Notes: generated by a model from the letters alone, not told the origin. Counted from the stretch's first letter, positions 1 to 10,046 are shown. The stretch is 64,000 bases of DNA from Streptomyces wedmorensis (GCF_000716445.1 NZ_JNWK01000002.1:191324-255323); one strand, 5' to 3'. Numbers and translations are program-made.

Positions 1-576
1 CGGGAGACCGTGAAGCTGACCGAGTCGCCCGTCGCCGCCGACGGGCCGCTCGCCGTCACCGAGGCGTACACCCTCGACGCGCGCCGGCTGTCGCACCCCG
101 TCGAGTCCTACGGCTACCGGCTGACCGAGTCCGACGGGCGCCGCATCCTGCCCGAGAAGCTCGCCGCGCACGGCATCAAGGGCCCCGACGTGGGCCGGAT
201 CCAGCGCGACGGCGTCCTGGACGGCGTGACCCTCGACGAGGTCAGCGAGGTGCGGCGCGGGCAGCGCTTCGCGTTCGTCATGGACACCCGCCTCTGCGAC
301 GGGGTGCACGCCCTCGCCGAGGGCGCCGACATGCTCGTCATCGAGTCGACCTTCCTCGACGAGGACGTCCGACTCGCCACCGACCACGGTCATCTGACGG
401 CAGGACAGGCCGCGTCGGTCGCGCGGGACGCGGGGGTGCGGCACCTCGTCCTCACCCACTTCTCGCAGCGCTACTCCGACCCGGCGGAGTTCGAGCGGCA
501 GGCGCGGGCGGCCGGGTTCGACGGCGAGCTGAGCATTGCCCAGGACCTCATGAGGGTCCCCGTACCGAAGAGATAG
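1..576 (+). CDS. rnz: Ribonuclease Z, C-terminal part (cut by window start)
   Basis: C-terminal 191 residues of a metallo-beta-lactamase-fold tRNA 3' processing endonuclease, which removes 3' trailers from tRNA precursors. The frame is open to base 1, so the true start lies upstream and the GTG at 10 is internal. Visible are the conserved acidic segment FVMDTRLC, the motif MLVIESTF, and the late zinc/catalytic histidine motif [10 protein letters not shown], all as expected for the RNase Z C-terminal half. The first histidine motif HxHxDH is outside the window. Ten bases separate it from adenosine deaminase downstream, suggesting co-transcription. Confidence 0.9.
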   Translation, partial: RETVKLTESPVAADGPLAVTEAYTLDARRLSHPVESYGYRLTESDGRRILPEKLAAHGIKGPDVGRIQRDGVLDGVTLDEVSEVRRGQRFAFVMDTRLCDGVHALAEGADMLVIESTFLDEDVRLATDHGHLTAGQAASVARDAGVRHLVLTHFSQRYSDPAEFERQARAAGFDGELSIAQDLMRVPVPKR

Positions 577-586
577 AGCACCACCC

Positions 587-1597
587 ATGCACCAGCCGGT
601 GGCCCTTCCCAAGGCCGAACTGCACCTCCACATCGAAGGCACCCTCGAACCCGAGCTGGCCTTCGCGCTCGCCGCGCGCAACGGCGTCACCCTGCCGTAC
701 GCGGACACCGCCGCCCTGCGCGAGGCGTACCGCTTCAGCGACCTGCAGTCCTTCCTGGACCTCTACTACGGCCTGATGGCGGTCCTGCGCACCGCCGAGG
801 ACTTCACGGAGCTCGCCGACGCGTATCTGGAGCGGGCCGCGGCCCAGGGCGTCCGGCACGCCGAGATCTTCTTCGACCCGCAGGCGCACACCGCCCGCGG
901 CGTCCCGATCGGCACCGTGATCGAGGGCCTGGGCGCCTCCCTGGACCGCGCCGAGGAGCGGTACGGGATCTCGACGCGCCTGATCATGTGCTTCCTGCGC
1001 GACGAGTCCGCCGAGTCGGCGCTCGCGACCCTGGAGGCCGCGAAGCCGTACCTGGACCGGATCACCGGCGTCGGCCTGGACTCGGCCGAGGTCGGCCACC
1101 CGCCGGCCAAGTTCCGCGAGGTGTACGAGGAGGCCGCCCGGCTCGGCCTGCGCCGCGTCGCGCACGCCGGCGAGGAAGGTCCCGCCGCCTACGTCCGCGA
1201 GGCCCTGGACGTGCTCGGCGTGGAGCGGATCGACCACGGCCTGCGCTGCATGGAGGACCCGGAGCTCGTCGAGCGGCTGGCCCGCGAGCGGGTCCCGCTC
1301 ACCCTCTGCCCGCTGTCGAACGTCCGGCTCCGCGTCATCGACACCCTCGCCGACCACCCGCTCCGCACGATGATGGCGGCGGGCCTCCTCGTCACCGTCA
1401 ACTCCGACGACCCCGCGTACTTCGGCGGCTACGCCGGCGACAACTACGACGGGGTGCGGGAGGCGCTGGGCCTCACCGACGCCCAGCTCCGCGAGCTCGC
1501 CCGGAACTCCTTCCGCGCGTCGTTCCTGGACGACGACGAGCCGCGCCGCGCGCGGTACCTCGCCGAGGTGGAGGCGTACGAGTTCGGCGGGAAGTAG
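587..1597 (+). CDS. add: Adenosine deaminase
   Basis: 336-aa purine-salvage enzyme converting adenosine to inosine in the cytoplasm. The zinc-binding motif HLHIEG is at residues 13-18 (H13, H15), the third histidine lies in HAGEE (H193), RIDHG carries the catalytic histidine (H217), and NSDDP (272-276) supplies the last metal-binding aspartate. Length and spacing match the bacterial adenosine deaminase family. The ATG at 587 starts ten bases after the RNase Z stop. Aminodeoxyfutalosine deaminase is a close relative and cannot be fully excluded, but the motif set is typical of adenosine deaminase. Confidence 0.88.
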   Translation: MHQPVALPKAELHLHIEGTLEPELAFALAARNGVTLPYADTAALREAYRFSDLQSFLDLYYGLMAVLRTAEDFTELADAYLERAAAQGVRHAEIFFDPQAHTARGVPIGTVIEGLGASLDRAEERYGISTRLIMCFLRDESAESALATLEAAKPYLDRITGVGLDSAEVGHPPAKFREVYEEAARLGLRRVAHAGEEGPAAYVREALDVLGVERIDHGLRCMEDPELVERLARERVPLTLCPLSNVRLRVIDTLADHPLRTMMAAGLLVTVNSDDPAYFGGYAGDNYDGVREALGLTDAQLRELARNSFRASFLDDDEPRRARYLAEVEAYEFGGK

Positions 1598-1606
1598 ACG
1601 CCCCCG

Positions 1607-2947
1607 TCAGCCCCGGTCGCTCGGCCTCGCCAGGCGGTACGCCGACTTCGCCGGGCGGCGGCGGGCCGCCGGGACCGGGATCGGGGTGACCTCCTGCTCC
1701 GGCGCGCCCATCTGCGGGACGAGGGACGGCGTCGCCGAAGCCGTGCCCGCCAGGACCGCCGCCGGTGCGCCGCCGCGGCGGCGGACGGAGCCCGGGACCA
1801 GGGGGCGGCCCGAGGCGTGCCGGGCGACGGCGGTCATGGGGAGTGCGACGAGGACGAGCAGGGCACAGAGGACGGCGCCCATGCCCGGGTAGCCGGCGCT
1901 CTCCGAGAGGAGGCTGCCGACGACGGGGCCGCAGGCCACGCCGAGGGAGGAAGCCGAGCCGACCAGGACGGCCCAGCGGCCGCGCGGGTCGAGGGAGGCG
2001 GCGAGGCCCAGGAGGTACGACAGGACGACCGGGTAGACGGCGTTCCACAGGATCTCGCCGGTCGCGAAGGACGCCAGGCTTCCGGCGGCCGAACTCAGCA
2101 GCACGCACCCGGCGATGAGGACGGTGCCCACCCCGATCGGGACGGCTCGGCCGAGGCGCGAGCCGAGCGCCCCCGCCGCGGTGACCCCGGCGAGGCCCGC
2201 GCCGAGCGCCGCGGCGAAGACCGCGCCGACCGTGACCTCGGAGAGCCCGGCCTGGGTGATCCCGATGCGGCCGCTGACGCCCCAGAGCGCGTTCTGCGCG
2301 AGGGACCAGAACAGGATGCCGCCGGCGAGCACGGCCCCGGCCCGGCGGTACGGCAGCGGGCCCGTCGGGGCGTGCCGCCGTTCCGCCCCGTCACGCGCGT
2401 GCGTGGCGCCCGGCAGGCGGCCGGTGAGCGGCCACACCAGCGCCGCCGCGCAGGCGATCGCGAGCAGCGGCGCCGCGTGGCCGCCGCCCAGGTGCGGGAG
2501 CGTCAGATAGAGGGCGCCCGCCGTGGCCGACACCGTCAGGAGGCCCAGCGTGGAGGCCCGGTGCGGGTCGGGCCGGCCGGCGATCCCGGCCGCGGCCACC
2601 GCCGTCGCCGTACCCGAGCCGAGGCCGCCGATGACCGCGCCCGCGACCACCAGCGGCACGGTGCCGGTCGCGGCGGCGGAGCCGTATCCGACGGCCATCG
2701 CGAGCAGGCCCGCGCGGGCCGCGGTGCGGGGCCCGATCCGGTCGCCGCGCGCGGCCAGCGTGAATCCGGCGGACGAGGAACCGAGCAGCAGCACGGAGCC
2801 GACCAGACCGGCCTGCGCGGGGGTGAGGCCGAGCCCGGCGGAGAGCCGGCCGACGACGGTCGGGAGGAGGTACGGGGCGAGGTAGCCGGCCGTGAAGAGG
2901 GAGACGAGGGCGGCGAGGGCCCCCGGGCCGCGAGTCCGCGACGACAT
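1607..2947 (-). CDS. MFS transporter, putative exporter
   Basis: 446-aa integral membrane protein of the major facilitator superfamily with about twelve hydrophobic segments, a GSVLLLGSSSAGFTLAARGDR loop corresponding to the TM2-TM3 motif, and a basic proline-rich cytoplasmic tail of about 50 residues. The open frame extends to 3028, but the ATG at 2947 (MSSRTRGPG) is preferred because it directly precedes the first membrane helix and because a TCAAGC/GCTTGA palindrome lies in the upstream region. It converges on adenosine deaminase with a 9-base gap. The substrate cannot be read from sequence. Confidence 0.8.
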   Translation of the reverse strand: MSSRTRGPGALAALVSLFTAGYLAPYLLPTVVGRLSAGLGLTPAQAGLVGSVLLLGSSSAGFTLAARGDRIGPRTAARAGLLAMAVGYGSAAATGTVPLVVAGAVIGGLGSGTATAVAAAGIAGRPDPHRASTLGLLTVSATAGALYLTLPHLGGGHAAPLLAIACAAALVWPLTGRLPGATHARDGAERRHAPTGPLPYRRAGAVLAGGILFWSLAQNALWGVSGRIGITQAGLSEVTVGAVFAAALGAGLAGVTAAGALGSRLGRAVPIGVGTVLIAGCVLLSSAAGSLASFATGEILWNAVYPVVLSYLLGLAASLDPRGRWAVLVGSASSLGVACGPVVGSLLSESAGYPGMGAVLCALLVLVALPMTAVARHASGRPLVPGSVRRRGGAPAAVLAGTASATPSLVPQMGAPEQEVTPIPVPAARRRPAKSAYRLARPSDRG

Positions 2948-3024
2948 GGGCGTTCCCAGGAACAGGAGGGGAGGGGAGGAGCGCCCGGTGGTGCGGGGAA
3001 CACGGGGTCGCGGAACCATGTGTA

Positions 3025-3040
3025 TCAAGCAGGTGCTTGA
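3025..3040. promoter_or_regulatory. Inverted repeat TCAAGC-N4-GCTTGA upstream of the MFS gene
   Basis: Perfect 6-bp arms around AGGT, about 80 bp upstream of the MFS start at 2947 and in the divergent spacer to the PfkB kinase. It looks like a repressor or MerR/LysR-type operator. The cognate regulator is not identified. Confidence 0.35.
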
Positions 3041-3202
3041 CCGGAGAAGGTGGTATCCGCCCGTTCGTCACGTGATCTGGGTCACCATCGGTTTCGTCCG
3101 TGGATTCCCGGGTAGGAGTCGGCTTCCTCGTTGCGTCCCACCCGTCACCCACCCCTCGTCGGGCACACTGGCATGATCCGCACCGCAGCCGAGGAGTCCG
3201 CC

Positions 3203-4321
3203 GTGACCACAGCAAGGGGAGACCAGCCGCAACACGACGCCGGGGTCGACCCGTTGGTCTGCCTGCGCGAACCCACCGACCCCGACTGCGACGTCTTCCT
3301 GACGGGCACGGTCTTCCTCGACATCATCTTCACCGGCCTCGACAGCGCGCCCGTCCGCGGCACCGAGTCGTGGGCCCGCGGCATGGGCTCCAGCCCCGGC
3401 GGCGTCGCCAACATGGCCACCGCCCTCGCCCGCCTCGGTCTGCGCACCTCCCTCGCCGCCGCCTTCGGCGACGACCACTACGGCGAGTACTGCTGGGACG
3501 CCCTGGAGCAGGGCGAGGGCATCGACCTCTCGCTCTCCCGCACGGTCCCCGGCTGGCACTCCCCGGTGACCGTCTCCATGGCCTACGAGGGCGAGCGCAC
3601 GATGGTCTCCCACGGCCACGAGGCCCCGCCGCTCGACGGCGCCCTGCCGGCCTACCCGCCGCACGCCCGCGCCGCCGTCGCCTCCCTCGTCCCCGGCCGC
3701 TCCGAGGACTGGGTCGCCCAGGCCGCCCGCGGCGGCGCCAAGGTCTTCGCCGACGTCGGCTGGGACGACACCGGCCGCTGGGACCTGGCCGGCCTCACCG
3801 ACCTGGAGCACTGCGAGGCCTTCCTGCCCAACGCCGCCGAGGCCATGCGCTACACCCGCACCGACTGCCCCAGAGCTGCCGCCCGCGCCCTCGCCGACAA
3901 GGTCCGCTACGCCGTCGTCACCCTCGGCTCCGAGGGCGCCTACGCCGTCGACGGAGCCACCGGCGAGACCGCCGAGGTCCCCGCCATCCAGGTCGCCGCC
4001 CTCGACCCCACCGGCGCCGGGGACGTCTTCGTCGCCGGTTTCGTCACCGGCACCCTCGCCGACTGGCCGCTCGCCGACCGCCTCGCCTTCGCCGGTCTGA
4101 CCGCCGCCCTCTCCGTCCAGGAGTTCGGCGGCTCCCTCTCCGCGCCCACCTGGGGCGAGATCGCCGCCTGGTGGCAGCACGTCCAGGGGCACGCCCGGCA
4201 GGACCCCGAGGCGCTGCGCAGCCGGTACGCCTTCCTGGAGCGCCTCCTTCCGGTCCCCGCCCGCCCGTGGCCGCTGCGCCGGGCCGTGCCGACGATCGGC
4301 TTCCGGGCGGCCGCCTCGTAA
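3203..4321 (+). CDS. PfkB-family carbohydrate kinase
   Basis: 372-aa ribokinase-like sugar or nucleoside kinase. The first PfkB signature region (SSPGGVANMATALARLG) is near residues 62-78. The second signature DPTGAGDVF begins at D268 and contains the anion-hole GAGD with the catalytic base D274. The GTG at 3203 is chosen because GAGGAG lies at 3191-3196 with ideal spacing; an upstream in-frame ATG (3131) has no such site. The substrate is unknown: ribokinase, adenosine kinase and fructokinase all share these motifs. Nearby adenosine deaminase makes a nucleoside substrate conceivable, but this is inference. Confidence 0.82.
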   Translation: MTTARGDQPQHDAGVDPLVCLREPTDPDCDVFLTGTVFLDIIFTGLDSAPVRGTESWARGMGSSPGGVANMATALARLGLRTSLAAAFGDDHYGEYCWDALEQGEGIDLSLSRTVPGWHSPVTVSMAYEGERTMVSHGHEAPPLDGALPAYPPHARAAVASLVPGRSEDWVAQAARGGAKVFADVGWDDTGRWDLAGLTDLEHCEAFLPNAAEAMRYTRTDCPRAAARALADKVRYAVVTLGSEGAYAVDGATGETAEVPAIQVAALDPTGAGDVFVAGFVTGTLADWPLADRLAFAGLTAALSVQEFGGSLSAPTWGEIAAWWQHVQGHARQDPEALRSRYAFLERLLPVPARPWPLRRAVPTIGFRAAAS

Positions 4322-4426
4322 ATCCCTTCGACCCGTCGCCGGCAAGTCGTAGGCTTGGAGGCCGAGAGGTTGTCGAGCGGCGAGAACCCCGCAGCGGGAG
4401 GTATCCGCAGGCCACAGTGCCGGCCC

Positions 4427-5473
4427 ATGACTCAGACACCCACAGCCCACAACGGCGCGGCCCGCGACGGCGCGCCCGGTCAGGCCCGCGCCCAGTTCAC
4501 GGTCCCCGCCAAGCACCCGATGGTGAGCCTCCTCGGCTCCGGTGACGCGCTGCTCCGCGTCATCGAGCAGTCGTTCCCGGCCGTGGACATCCATGTCCGG
4601 GGCAACGAGGTCAGCGCGGTCGGAGACGCGACGGACGTCGCGCTGATCCAGCGCCTGTTCGACGAGATGATGCTGGTGCTCCGCACCGGTCAGCCGATGA
4701 CGGAGGACGCAGTGGAACGCTCGATCGCCATGCTCAGGGCGAGCGGGAACGGTTCGGCGGAGGGCGGCGAGGAGACTCCCGCCGAGGTGCTCACGCAGAA
4801 CATCCTCTCCAGCCGGGGCCGCACGATCCGACCCAAGACGCTCAACCAGAAGCGGTACGTCGACGCGATCGACAAGCACACGATCGTCTTCGGCATCGGC
4901 CCCGCCGGTACCGGAAAGACCTACCTCGCCATGGCCAAGGCGGTCCAGGCCCTGCAGTCGAAGCAGGTCACCCGGATCATCCTGACCCGGCCCGCCGTCG
5001 AGGCGGGCGAGCGCCTGGGCTTCCTGCCCGGCACGCTCTACGAGAAGATCGACCCGTACCTGCGCCCGCTCTACGACGCCCTGCACGACATGCTCGACCC
5101 CGACTCGATCCCCAAGCTCATGGCGAACGGGACGATCGAGGTCGCGCCGCTGGCGTACATGCGCGGCCGGACGCTGAACGACGCGTTCATCATCCTCGAC
5201 GAGGCGCAGAACACGAACCCCGAGCAGATGAAGATGTTCCTCACCCGCCTCGGCTTCGACTCGAAGATCGTCATCACCGGTGACGTCACCCAGGTCGACC
5301 TGCCGAACGGGACGAAGAGCGGTCTGCGGCAGGTCCGCGACATCCTGGACGGCGTCCAGGACGTCCACTTCTCGACGCTCACGTCGCAGGATGTCGTCCG
5401 GCACAAGCTCGTCGGCCGTATCGTCGACGCGTACGAGCTGTACGACAGCCGAAACGGCCGCAACGGGAAGTAG
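4427..5473 (+). CDS. phoH: PhoH-family P-loop ATPase
   Basis: 348-aa cytoplasmic ATPase of the PhoH family. The Walker A motif GPAGTGKT is at residues 158-165 and the Walker B motif with DEAQN ([10 protein letters not shown]) follows about 95 residues later; the motif [16 protein letters not shown] is diagnostic for PhoH. The start is placed at ATG 4427 (MTQTPTAHN), shorter than the longest frame from 4355. It is followed 11 bases later by ybeY, the conserved phoH-ybeY gene pair associated with rRNA maturation and ribosome quality control. Confidence 0.9.
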   Translation: MTQTPTAHNGAARDGAPGQARAQFTVPAKHPMVSLLGSGDALLRVIEQSFPAVDIHVRGNEVSAVGDATDVALIQRLFDEMMLVLRTGQPMTEDAVERSIAMLRASGNGSAEGGEETPAEVLTQNILSSRGRTIRPKTLNQKRYVDAIDKHTIVFGIGPAGTGKTYLAMAKAVQALQSKQVTRIILTRPAVEAGERLGFLPGTLYEKIDPYLRPLYDALHDMLDPDSIPKLMANGTIEVAPLAYMRGRTLNDAFIILDEAQNTNPEQMKMFLTRLGFDSKIVITGDVTQVDLPNGTKSGLRQVRDILDGVQDVHFSTLTSQDVVRHKLVGRIVDAYELYDSRNGRNGK

Positions 5474-5484
5474 CGACAAGCACC

Positions 5485-5982
5485 ATGTCGATCGACGTCA
5501 ACAACGAGTCCGGTACCGAGGTCGACGAGCAGGCGATCCTCGACATCGCCCGCTACGCGCTCGCGCGCATGCGCATCCACCCGCTCTCCGAGCTCTCGGT
5601 GATCGTCGTGGACGCGGAGGCGATGGAGCAGCTCCACATCCAGTGGATGGACCTGCCGGGTCCGACGGACGTCATGTCCTTCCCGATGGACGAGCTTCGC
5701 CCGCCGTCGAAGGACGACGAGGAGCCCCCGCAGGGGCTCCTCGGCGACATCGTGCTCTGCCCCGAGGTCGCCACCCAGCAGGGCAAGGACGCGCCGACCG
5801 AGCACTCCATGGACGAGGAGCTCCAGCTCCTCACCGTCCACGGCGTGCTGCACCTCCTCGGGTACGACCACGAGGAGCCGGACGAGAAGGCCGAGATGTT
5901 CGGCCTCCAGGCGGCGATCGTCGACGGCTGGCGCGCGGAGAAGGGCCTCACGGGCCCGTCCCCGGCGCCGACCGTCTCCTGA
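5485..5982 (+). CDS. ybeY: Endoribonuclease YbeY, rRNA maturation factor
   Basis: 165-aa single-strand-specific zinc endoribonuclease acting in 16S rRNA 3' end maturation and 70S quality control. The family-defining metal-binding motif H-x3-H-x5-H is present as [11 protein letters not shown] with H119, H123 and H129; [10 protein letters not shown] is the other conserved block. The length fits the family. It sits between phoH and the CNNM gene, four bases from the latter, in the usual phoH-ybeY-CNNM order. Confidence 0.94.
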   Translation: MSIDVNNESGTEVDEQAILDIARYALARMRIHPLSELSVIVVDAEAMEQLHIQWMDLPGPTDVMSFPMDELRPPSKDDEEPPQGLLGDIVLCPEVATQQGKDAPTEHSMDEELQLLTVHGVLHLLGYDHEEPDEKAEMFGLQAAIVDGWRAEKGLTGPSPAPTVS

Positions 5983-5986
5983 CCCC

Positions 5987-7282
5987 GTGGACGTGTCGCT
6001 GATCCTCGGCGCCGTCGCGCTGGTCATCGTGGCCTGGCTCGCCGCCTGCGCCGAGGCGGGCCTCGCCCGCGTCTCCACCTTCCGCGCCGCCGAGGCCGTA
6101 CGGTCCGGGCGGCGCGGGGCCGAGAAGCTCGCGCAGGTCGCCGCCGACCCGACCCGCTACCTCAACGTGGCGCTGCTCGTCCGCGTCGCCTGCGAGATGG
6201 CGGCCGGCGTCCTCGTCACGTACGCCTGCCTCGAGGCCTTCCCGGAGACCTGGGAGGCGCTGCTCGTCGCGATCGCCGTCATGGTCCTCGTCTCGTACGT
6301 GGCCGTCGGCGTCTCGCCGCGCACCATCGGCCGCCAGCACCCGCTGAACACGGCGACCGCCGCCGCGTACGTGCTCCTCCCGCTGGCCCGGATCATGGGC
6401 CCGATCCCGCAGCTGCTGATCCTCATCGGCAACGCGCTGACCCCGGGCAAGGGCTTCCGCAAGGGCCCCTTCGCCTCCGAGGCCGAGCTGCGGGCCATGG
6501 TCGACCTCGCCGAGCAGGAGTCGCTGATCGAGGACGAGGAGCGCCGCATGGTGCACTCCGTCTTCGAGCTGGGCGACACCCTCGTGCGCGAGGTGATGGT
6601 GCCGCGCACGGACCTCGTCTGCATCGAGCGGTACAAGACGATCCGTCAGGCGCTCACGCTCGCGCTGCGCTCCGGCTTCTCCCGGATCCCGGTCACCGGC
6701 GAGAACGAGGACGACATCGTCGGCATCGTCTACCTGAAGGACCTGGTCCGCAAGACGCACATCAACCGCGACTCCGAGGCGGACCTGGTGTCGACCGCGA
6801 TGCGGCCCGCCGCCTTCGTCCCGGACACCAAGAACGCGGGCGACCTGCTGCGCGAGATGCAGCAGGAGCGCAACCACGTCGCCGTCGTCATCGACGAGTA
6901 CGGCGGCACGGCCGGCATCGTCACCATCGAGGACATCCTGGAGGAGATCGTCGGCGAGATCACCGACGAGTACGACCGGGAGCTGCCGCCCGTCCAGGAC
7001 CTCGGCGAGGGCCGCCACCGGGTCACCGCCCGGCTCGACATCGGCGACCTCGGCGAGCTGTACGGCCTGGGCCCCGACGAGTACGACGACGAGGACGTGG
7101 AGACCGTCGGCGGCCTGCTCGCCAAGGCGCTCGGCCGCGTCCCGATCGCCGGCGCCAAGGCGGTCGTGGAACTGCCCGACGGCCGTTCGCTACGGCTGAC
7201 GGCGGAGGCCCCCGCCGGCCGCCGGAACAAGATCGTCACCGTGCTGGTGGAACCCCTGGAACCGGAGGACGCACCGGAATGA
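5987..7282 (+). CDS. CNNM/CorC-type hemolysin-family membrane protein (DUF21, CBS pair, CorC_HlyC)
   Basis: 431-aa membrane protein. An N-terminal DUF21 (CNNM transmembrane) domain covers about residues 1-150 with three to four hydrophobic segments, followed by a CBS pair (about 205-330, with the motif VREVMVPRTD opening it) and a C-terminal CorC_HlyC domain (about 345-425). Homologues are implicated in magnesium/cobalt efflux or tolerance; the older name hemolysin is misleading. The GTG start at 5987 lies four bases after ybeY. The gene's end overlaps the next start by four bases (ATGA), implying translational coupling. Confidence 0.85.
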   Translation: MDVSLILGAVALVIVAWLAACAEAGLARVSTFRAAEAVRSGRRGAEKLAQVAADPTRYLNVALLVRVACEMAAGVLVTYACLEAFPETWEALLVAIAVMVLVSYVAVGVSPRTIGRQHPLNTATAAAYVLLPLARIMGPIPQLLILIGNALTPGKGFRKGPFASEAELRAMVDLAEQESLIEDEERRMVHSVFELGDTLVREVMVPRTDLVCIERYKTIRQALTLALRSGFSRIPVTGENEDDIVGIVYLKDLVRKTHINRDSEADLVSTAMRPAAFVPDTKNAGDLLREMQQERNHVAVVIDEYGGTAGIVTIEDILEEIVGEITDEYDRELPPVQDLGEGRHRVTARLDIGDLGELYGLGPDEYDDEDVETVGGLLAKALGRVPIAGAKAVVELPDGRSLRLTAEAPAGRRNKIVTVLVEPLEPEDAPE

Positions 7283-7632
7283 CCCCCGACGAGCTGCGCA
7301 CGCTCTGCCTGGACTTCAACGACGCCTCGGAGGAGTTCCCGTTCGGGCCGGACACCTCCGTCTTCAAGGTGGCCGGGAAGATGTTCGCGCTGTCGTGGCT
7401 CGACGGCGACCCGCTGCGGATCAACCTCAAGTGCGACCCGGACGACGCGGTACGGCTCCGCGAGGAGCACCCCGCGATCGCCCCCGGCTATCACATGAAC
7501 AAGCGGCACTGGAACACCGTGACCGTCGGAGAGCTCCCGGACCGGATGGTCCGGGAGCTCGTCGAGGACTCGTACGACCTCGTCGTCGCCGGTCTGCCGA
7601 AGGCGGTACGGCTCCGCCTCGACCGCCCCTGA
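7279..7632 (+). CDS. MmcQ/YjbR-family protein
   Basis: 117-aa small soluble protein with the MmcQ/YjbR fold (CyaY-like). Conserved features are the early FPFGPDTSVFKVAGKMFAL stretch, a central RINLKCDP segment, the motif PGYHMNKRHWNTV (about residues 69-81) and a helical C-terminus beginning ELVEDSYDLVV. The family is often labelled DNA-binding, but the biochemical role is poorly defined. It is translationally coupled to the CNNM gene (ATGA overlap at 7279-7282) and ends one base short of the convergent MFS gene. Confidence 0.82.
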   Translation: MTPDELRTLCLDFNDASEEFPFGPDTSVFKVAGKMFALSWLDGDPLRINLKCDPDDAVRLREEHPAIAPGYHMNKRHWNTVTVGELPDRMVRELVEDSYDLVVAGLPKAVRLRLDRP

Positions 7633-7633
7633 G

Positions 7634-9037
7634 TCAGGACCGGCGCCGCAGGCCGAGGCCGACGAGGACCGCGGTGCCGAGGACGATCGCCGCGTCCAGG
7701 GCGATGACCGTGCGGACACCGCCGTACAGGTCGGATCCCGTGGTCGCGAGCACGCCGAGCAGCGGGATGCCGACCGTGAGGCCGACCTGCTGGGTGGTGG
7801 TCACCAGACCGGTCGCCAGGCCCTGCTCCTCGTCCGGGACGCCGGAGGTGACGGTCAGGCCGTACGAGATGATCGCGCCCAGGTGGAACATGCAGGCCAG
7901 CGAGGCCGCGACCGTCGCGAGGACCGCCCCGGAGTCCCGTCCCACACCGAGGACCGCGGCCGTCAGCAGGCCCTGCCCGACGAGCGAGCCGACCAGGACG
8001 CGGCGGGTGCCGAGCCGGCCGATCACCTTCGGGGCGAGCGTGCCGGCCAGGATCGCGGCCAGGCCCTGCACACCGAAGACGAGGCCGGTGACGAACGCCG
8101 AGAGGTGCAGCGTCTCCTGGAGGTACAGGGTCAGGACGAAGACGACGGTCGACATCATCGCGAAGGTGACCAGGCCGCCCAGGTTGCCGAAGGCGACCGT
8201 CCGCCTCCGCAGCATCGGCAGCGAGACCAGCGGGGACGCGTGCCGGGACTCGACCCGCACGAAGACCGCGAGGAGCACCACGCCCGCCACCAGGGTGACC
8301 AGCACGTCCGCGCCGCCGAAGCCGCGCTGGGCAGCCGTGGACAGCGCGTAGATCAGGGCGAGCAGGCCGCCGGTGACGGTCACCGCGCCCGGCACGTCGA
8401 GCCGGGGCCGCTCCGGGGTGCGGGACTCGGGCAGCAGGCCCGGCGCCAGCGGCAGCACGATCAGCGTGAACAGGGCGAGCAGGCCCATCGTGGAGCGCCA
8501 GCCGAGGGTGTCGGTCATGACGCCGCCGAGCACCATGCCGACGGTGAAGCCGAGCGACAGCAGCGTGCCGGAGATGCCGAGCGCCCGGTCGCGCAGCGGC
8601 CCCTCGGGGAACGTGGTGGTCAGCAGCGACATGCCGGTGGGGACGATCGCGGCGGCACCGATGCCCTGGAGGGCGCGGCCGGTGAGGAACACCGCCGGGT
8701 TCCAGGCGAGGGTGGCGAGCAGCGAGGCGGCGCCGAAGAGCACGAGCCCGGCGAGGAACAGCCTCTTGCGCCCGTAGAGGTCGCCGATCCGGCCGAAGAG
8801 GAGCAGGAAGCCGCCGGACGGCAGGGCGAAGGCGGTGACGGCCCACTGGAGGGCGGACTGGCCGAGGCCGAGGTCGGCGCCGAGGACGGGCAGCGCCACG
8901 TTCAGGACGGAGAAGTCGAGCGCCACCATGAACTGGGCGGCGCACAGCACGAAGAGGATGAGCCGGGTGCGGCCGGTGAGCACCGGAGGAGCCGCGGGGG
9001 TGGTGGGGGCGGTCGGGGGAGAGGTCGTCGTTGCCAT
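7634..9037 (-). CDS. DHA2-type MFS drug exporter
   Basis: 467-aa transporter with about 14 hydrophobic segments. The N-terminal motif FMVALDFSVLNVALPVL is the DHA2 signature motif D1-like segment, and GRIGDLYGRKRLFLAG is the TM2-TM3 motif A. Start ATG at 9037 (MATTTSPPT). It is divergently transcribed from an XRE/MmyB-type regulator 112 bp away, the classic layout for a ligand-induced efflux pump and its repressor. Substrate unknown. A second, independent exporter/regulator pair of the same kind occurs at 40823-43389. Confidence 0.85.
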   Translation of the reverse strand: MATTTSPPTAPTTPAAPPVLTGRTRLILFVLCAAQFMVALDFSVLNVALPVLGADLGLGQSALQWAVTAFALPSGGFLLLFGRIGDLYGRKRLFLAGLVLFGAASLLATLAWNPAVFLTGRALQGIGAAAIVPTGMSLLTTTFPEGPLRDRALGISGTLLSLGFTVGMVLGGVMTDTLGWRSTMGLLALFTLIVLPLAPGLLPESRTPERPRLDVPGAVTVTGGLLALIYALSTAAQRGFGGADVLVTLVAGVVLLAVFVRVESRHASPLVSLPMLRRRTVAFGNLGGLVTFAMMSTVVFVLTLYLQETLHLSAFVTGLVFGVQGLAAILAGTLAPKVIGRLGTRRVLVGSLVGQGLLTAAVLGVGRDSGAVLATVAASLACMFHLGAIISYGLTVTSGVPDEEQGLATGLVTTTQQVGLTVGIPLLGVLATTGSDLYGGVRTVIALDAAIVLGTAVLVGLGLRRRS

Positions 9038-9149
9038 GCCCCCACCCTCGGCGTCCGGGAACAACGTTGGGGAGCGGGAACTTATCCTGTTGGTCGCACC
9101 ACCAGGCACCGCCAGGCATCCACCATGCGTCCAGGGGGAGGAAGCACAC

Positions 9150-10037
9150 GTGGCCACCGTTCTCGAGAGCGCCGGAGCGAAGCGGCACCGACTCGGCGAA
9201 CTGCGCGAGTTCCTGATGAGCCGTCGGGCGCGGGTCAGTCCGGCGGAGGCGGGGCTCCCGGACGGAGGGGCGCGCCGCCGCACTCCGGGCCTGCGCCGGG
9301 AGGAGGTCGCGGTCCTCGCGGGCGTCGGGGTCTCCTGGTACCAGTGGCTGGAGCAGGGCCGGGACATCACGGTGTCGTCGCAGGTCCTCGACTCGGTCGC
9401 GCGGGTGCTGCGGCTGAGCCCGGCGGAGCGGCGGCACCTGTACGTCCTGGCGGGACTGAACCCGCCTGCCCTGGAGGCGGCCCCGGAGGACCGGGACATG
9501 TGCGACGGGCTGCGGCGCCTGATCGACGCGTGGATGCCGTTCCCGGCGCACATCATGGACCGGTACTGGAACACGGTCATGTACAACGACGCGGCGGCGA
9601 TCGTCCTCGGGATGCGGCCGGAGATCTCCCAGAACTGCATGATCGCGTTCTTCACCGACCCGCTGCACCGCGCCCGGGTGAGCCACTGGGAGGAGCTCGC
9701 GCCGAAGGTGGTCGCGCAGTACCGCTCGGCGTGCTCGGAGTACGAAGACGACGGCGGGTTCCGGGCGGTGATCGACGAGCTCAAGGAGTGCAGCGAGGAG
9801 TTCGTGGAGCTGTGGGAGCGGCGGGACGTCCTGCCGGGCGGCCAGAACCGCAAGGAGATGGAGCACCCGGTGGTCGGCACGCTCGTCGTCGAGTCGACGC
9901 AGCTCAGGGTCCCCGCCCGCCCCGACCTCGTCATCGTCATGCACACCCCGCTCCCGGAGGCCGACACCGCCGAGAAGCTGGAATGGCTGGTCTCGCCCGA
10001 GGGCCGGCGCGGCGCGATGTACCCGCTCGCGGGCTGA
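9150..10037 (+). CDS. XRE-family regulator with MmyB-like ligand domain
   Basis: 295-aa cytoplasmic transcription factor. The N-terminal helix-turn-helix occupies about residues 18-85 (RRTPGLRREEVAVLAGVGVS is the hallmark of this family), followed by a MmyB-like PAS-type sensor domain of about 180 residues. The GTG at 9150 is preceded by GGGGGAGG at 9134-9141 with good spacing; longer in-frame starts run back into the divergent exporter. By position it probably controls the DHA2 exporter; repression and the inducing ligand are inferred, not seen. Confidence 0.85.
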   Translation: MATVLESAGAKRHRLGELREFLMSRRARVSPAEAGLPDGGARRRTPGLRREEVAVLAGVGVSWYQWLEQGRDITVSSQVLDSVARVLRLSPAERRHLYVLAGLNPPALEAAPEDRDMCDGLRRLIDAWMPFPAHIMDRYWNTVMYNDAAAIVLGMRPEISQNCMIAFFTDPLHRARVSHWEELAPKVVAQYRSACSEYEDDGGFRAVIDELKECSEEFVELWERRDVLPGGQNRKEMEHPVVGTLVVESTQLRVPARPDLVIVMHTPLPEADTAEKLEWLVSPEGRRGAMYPLAG

Positions 10038-10046
10038 CCCCCGGGC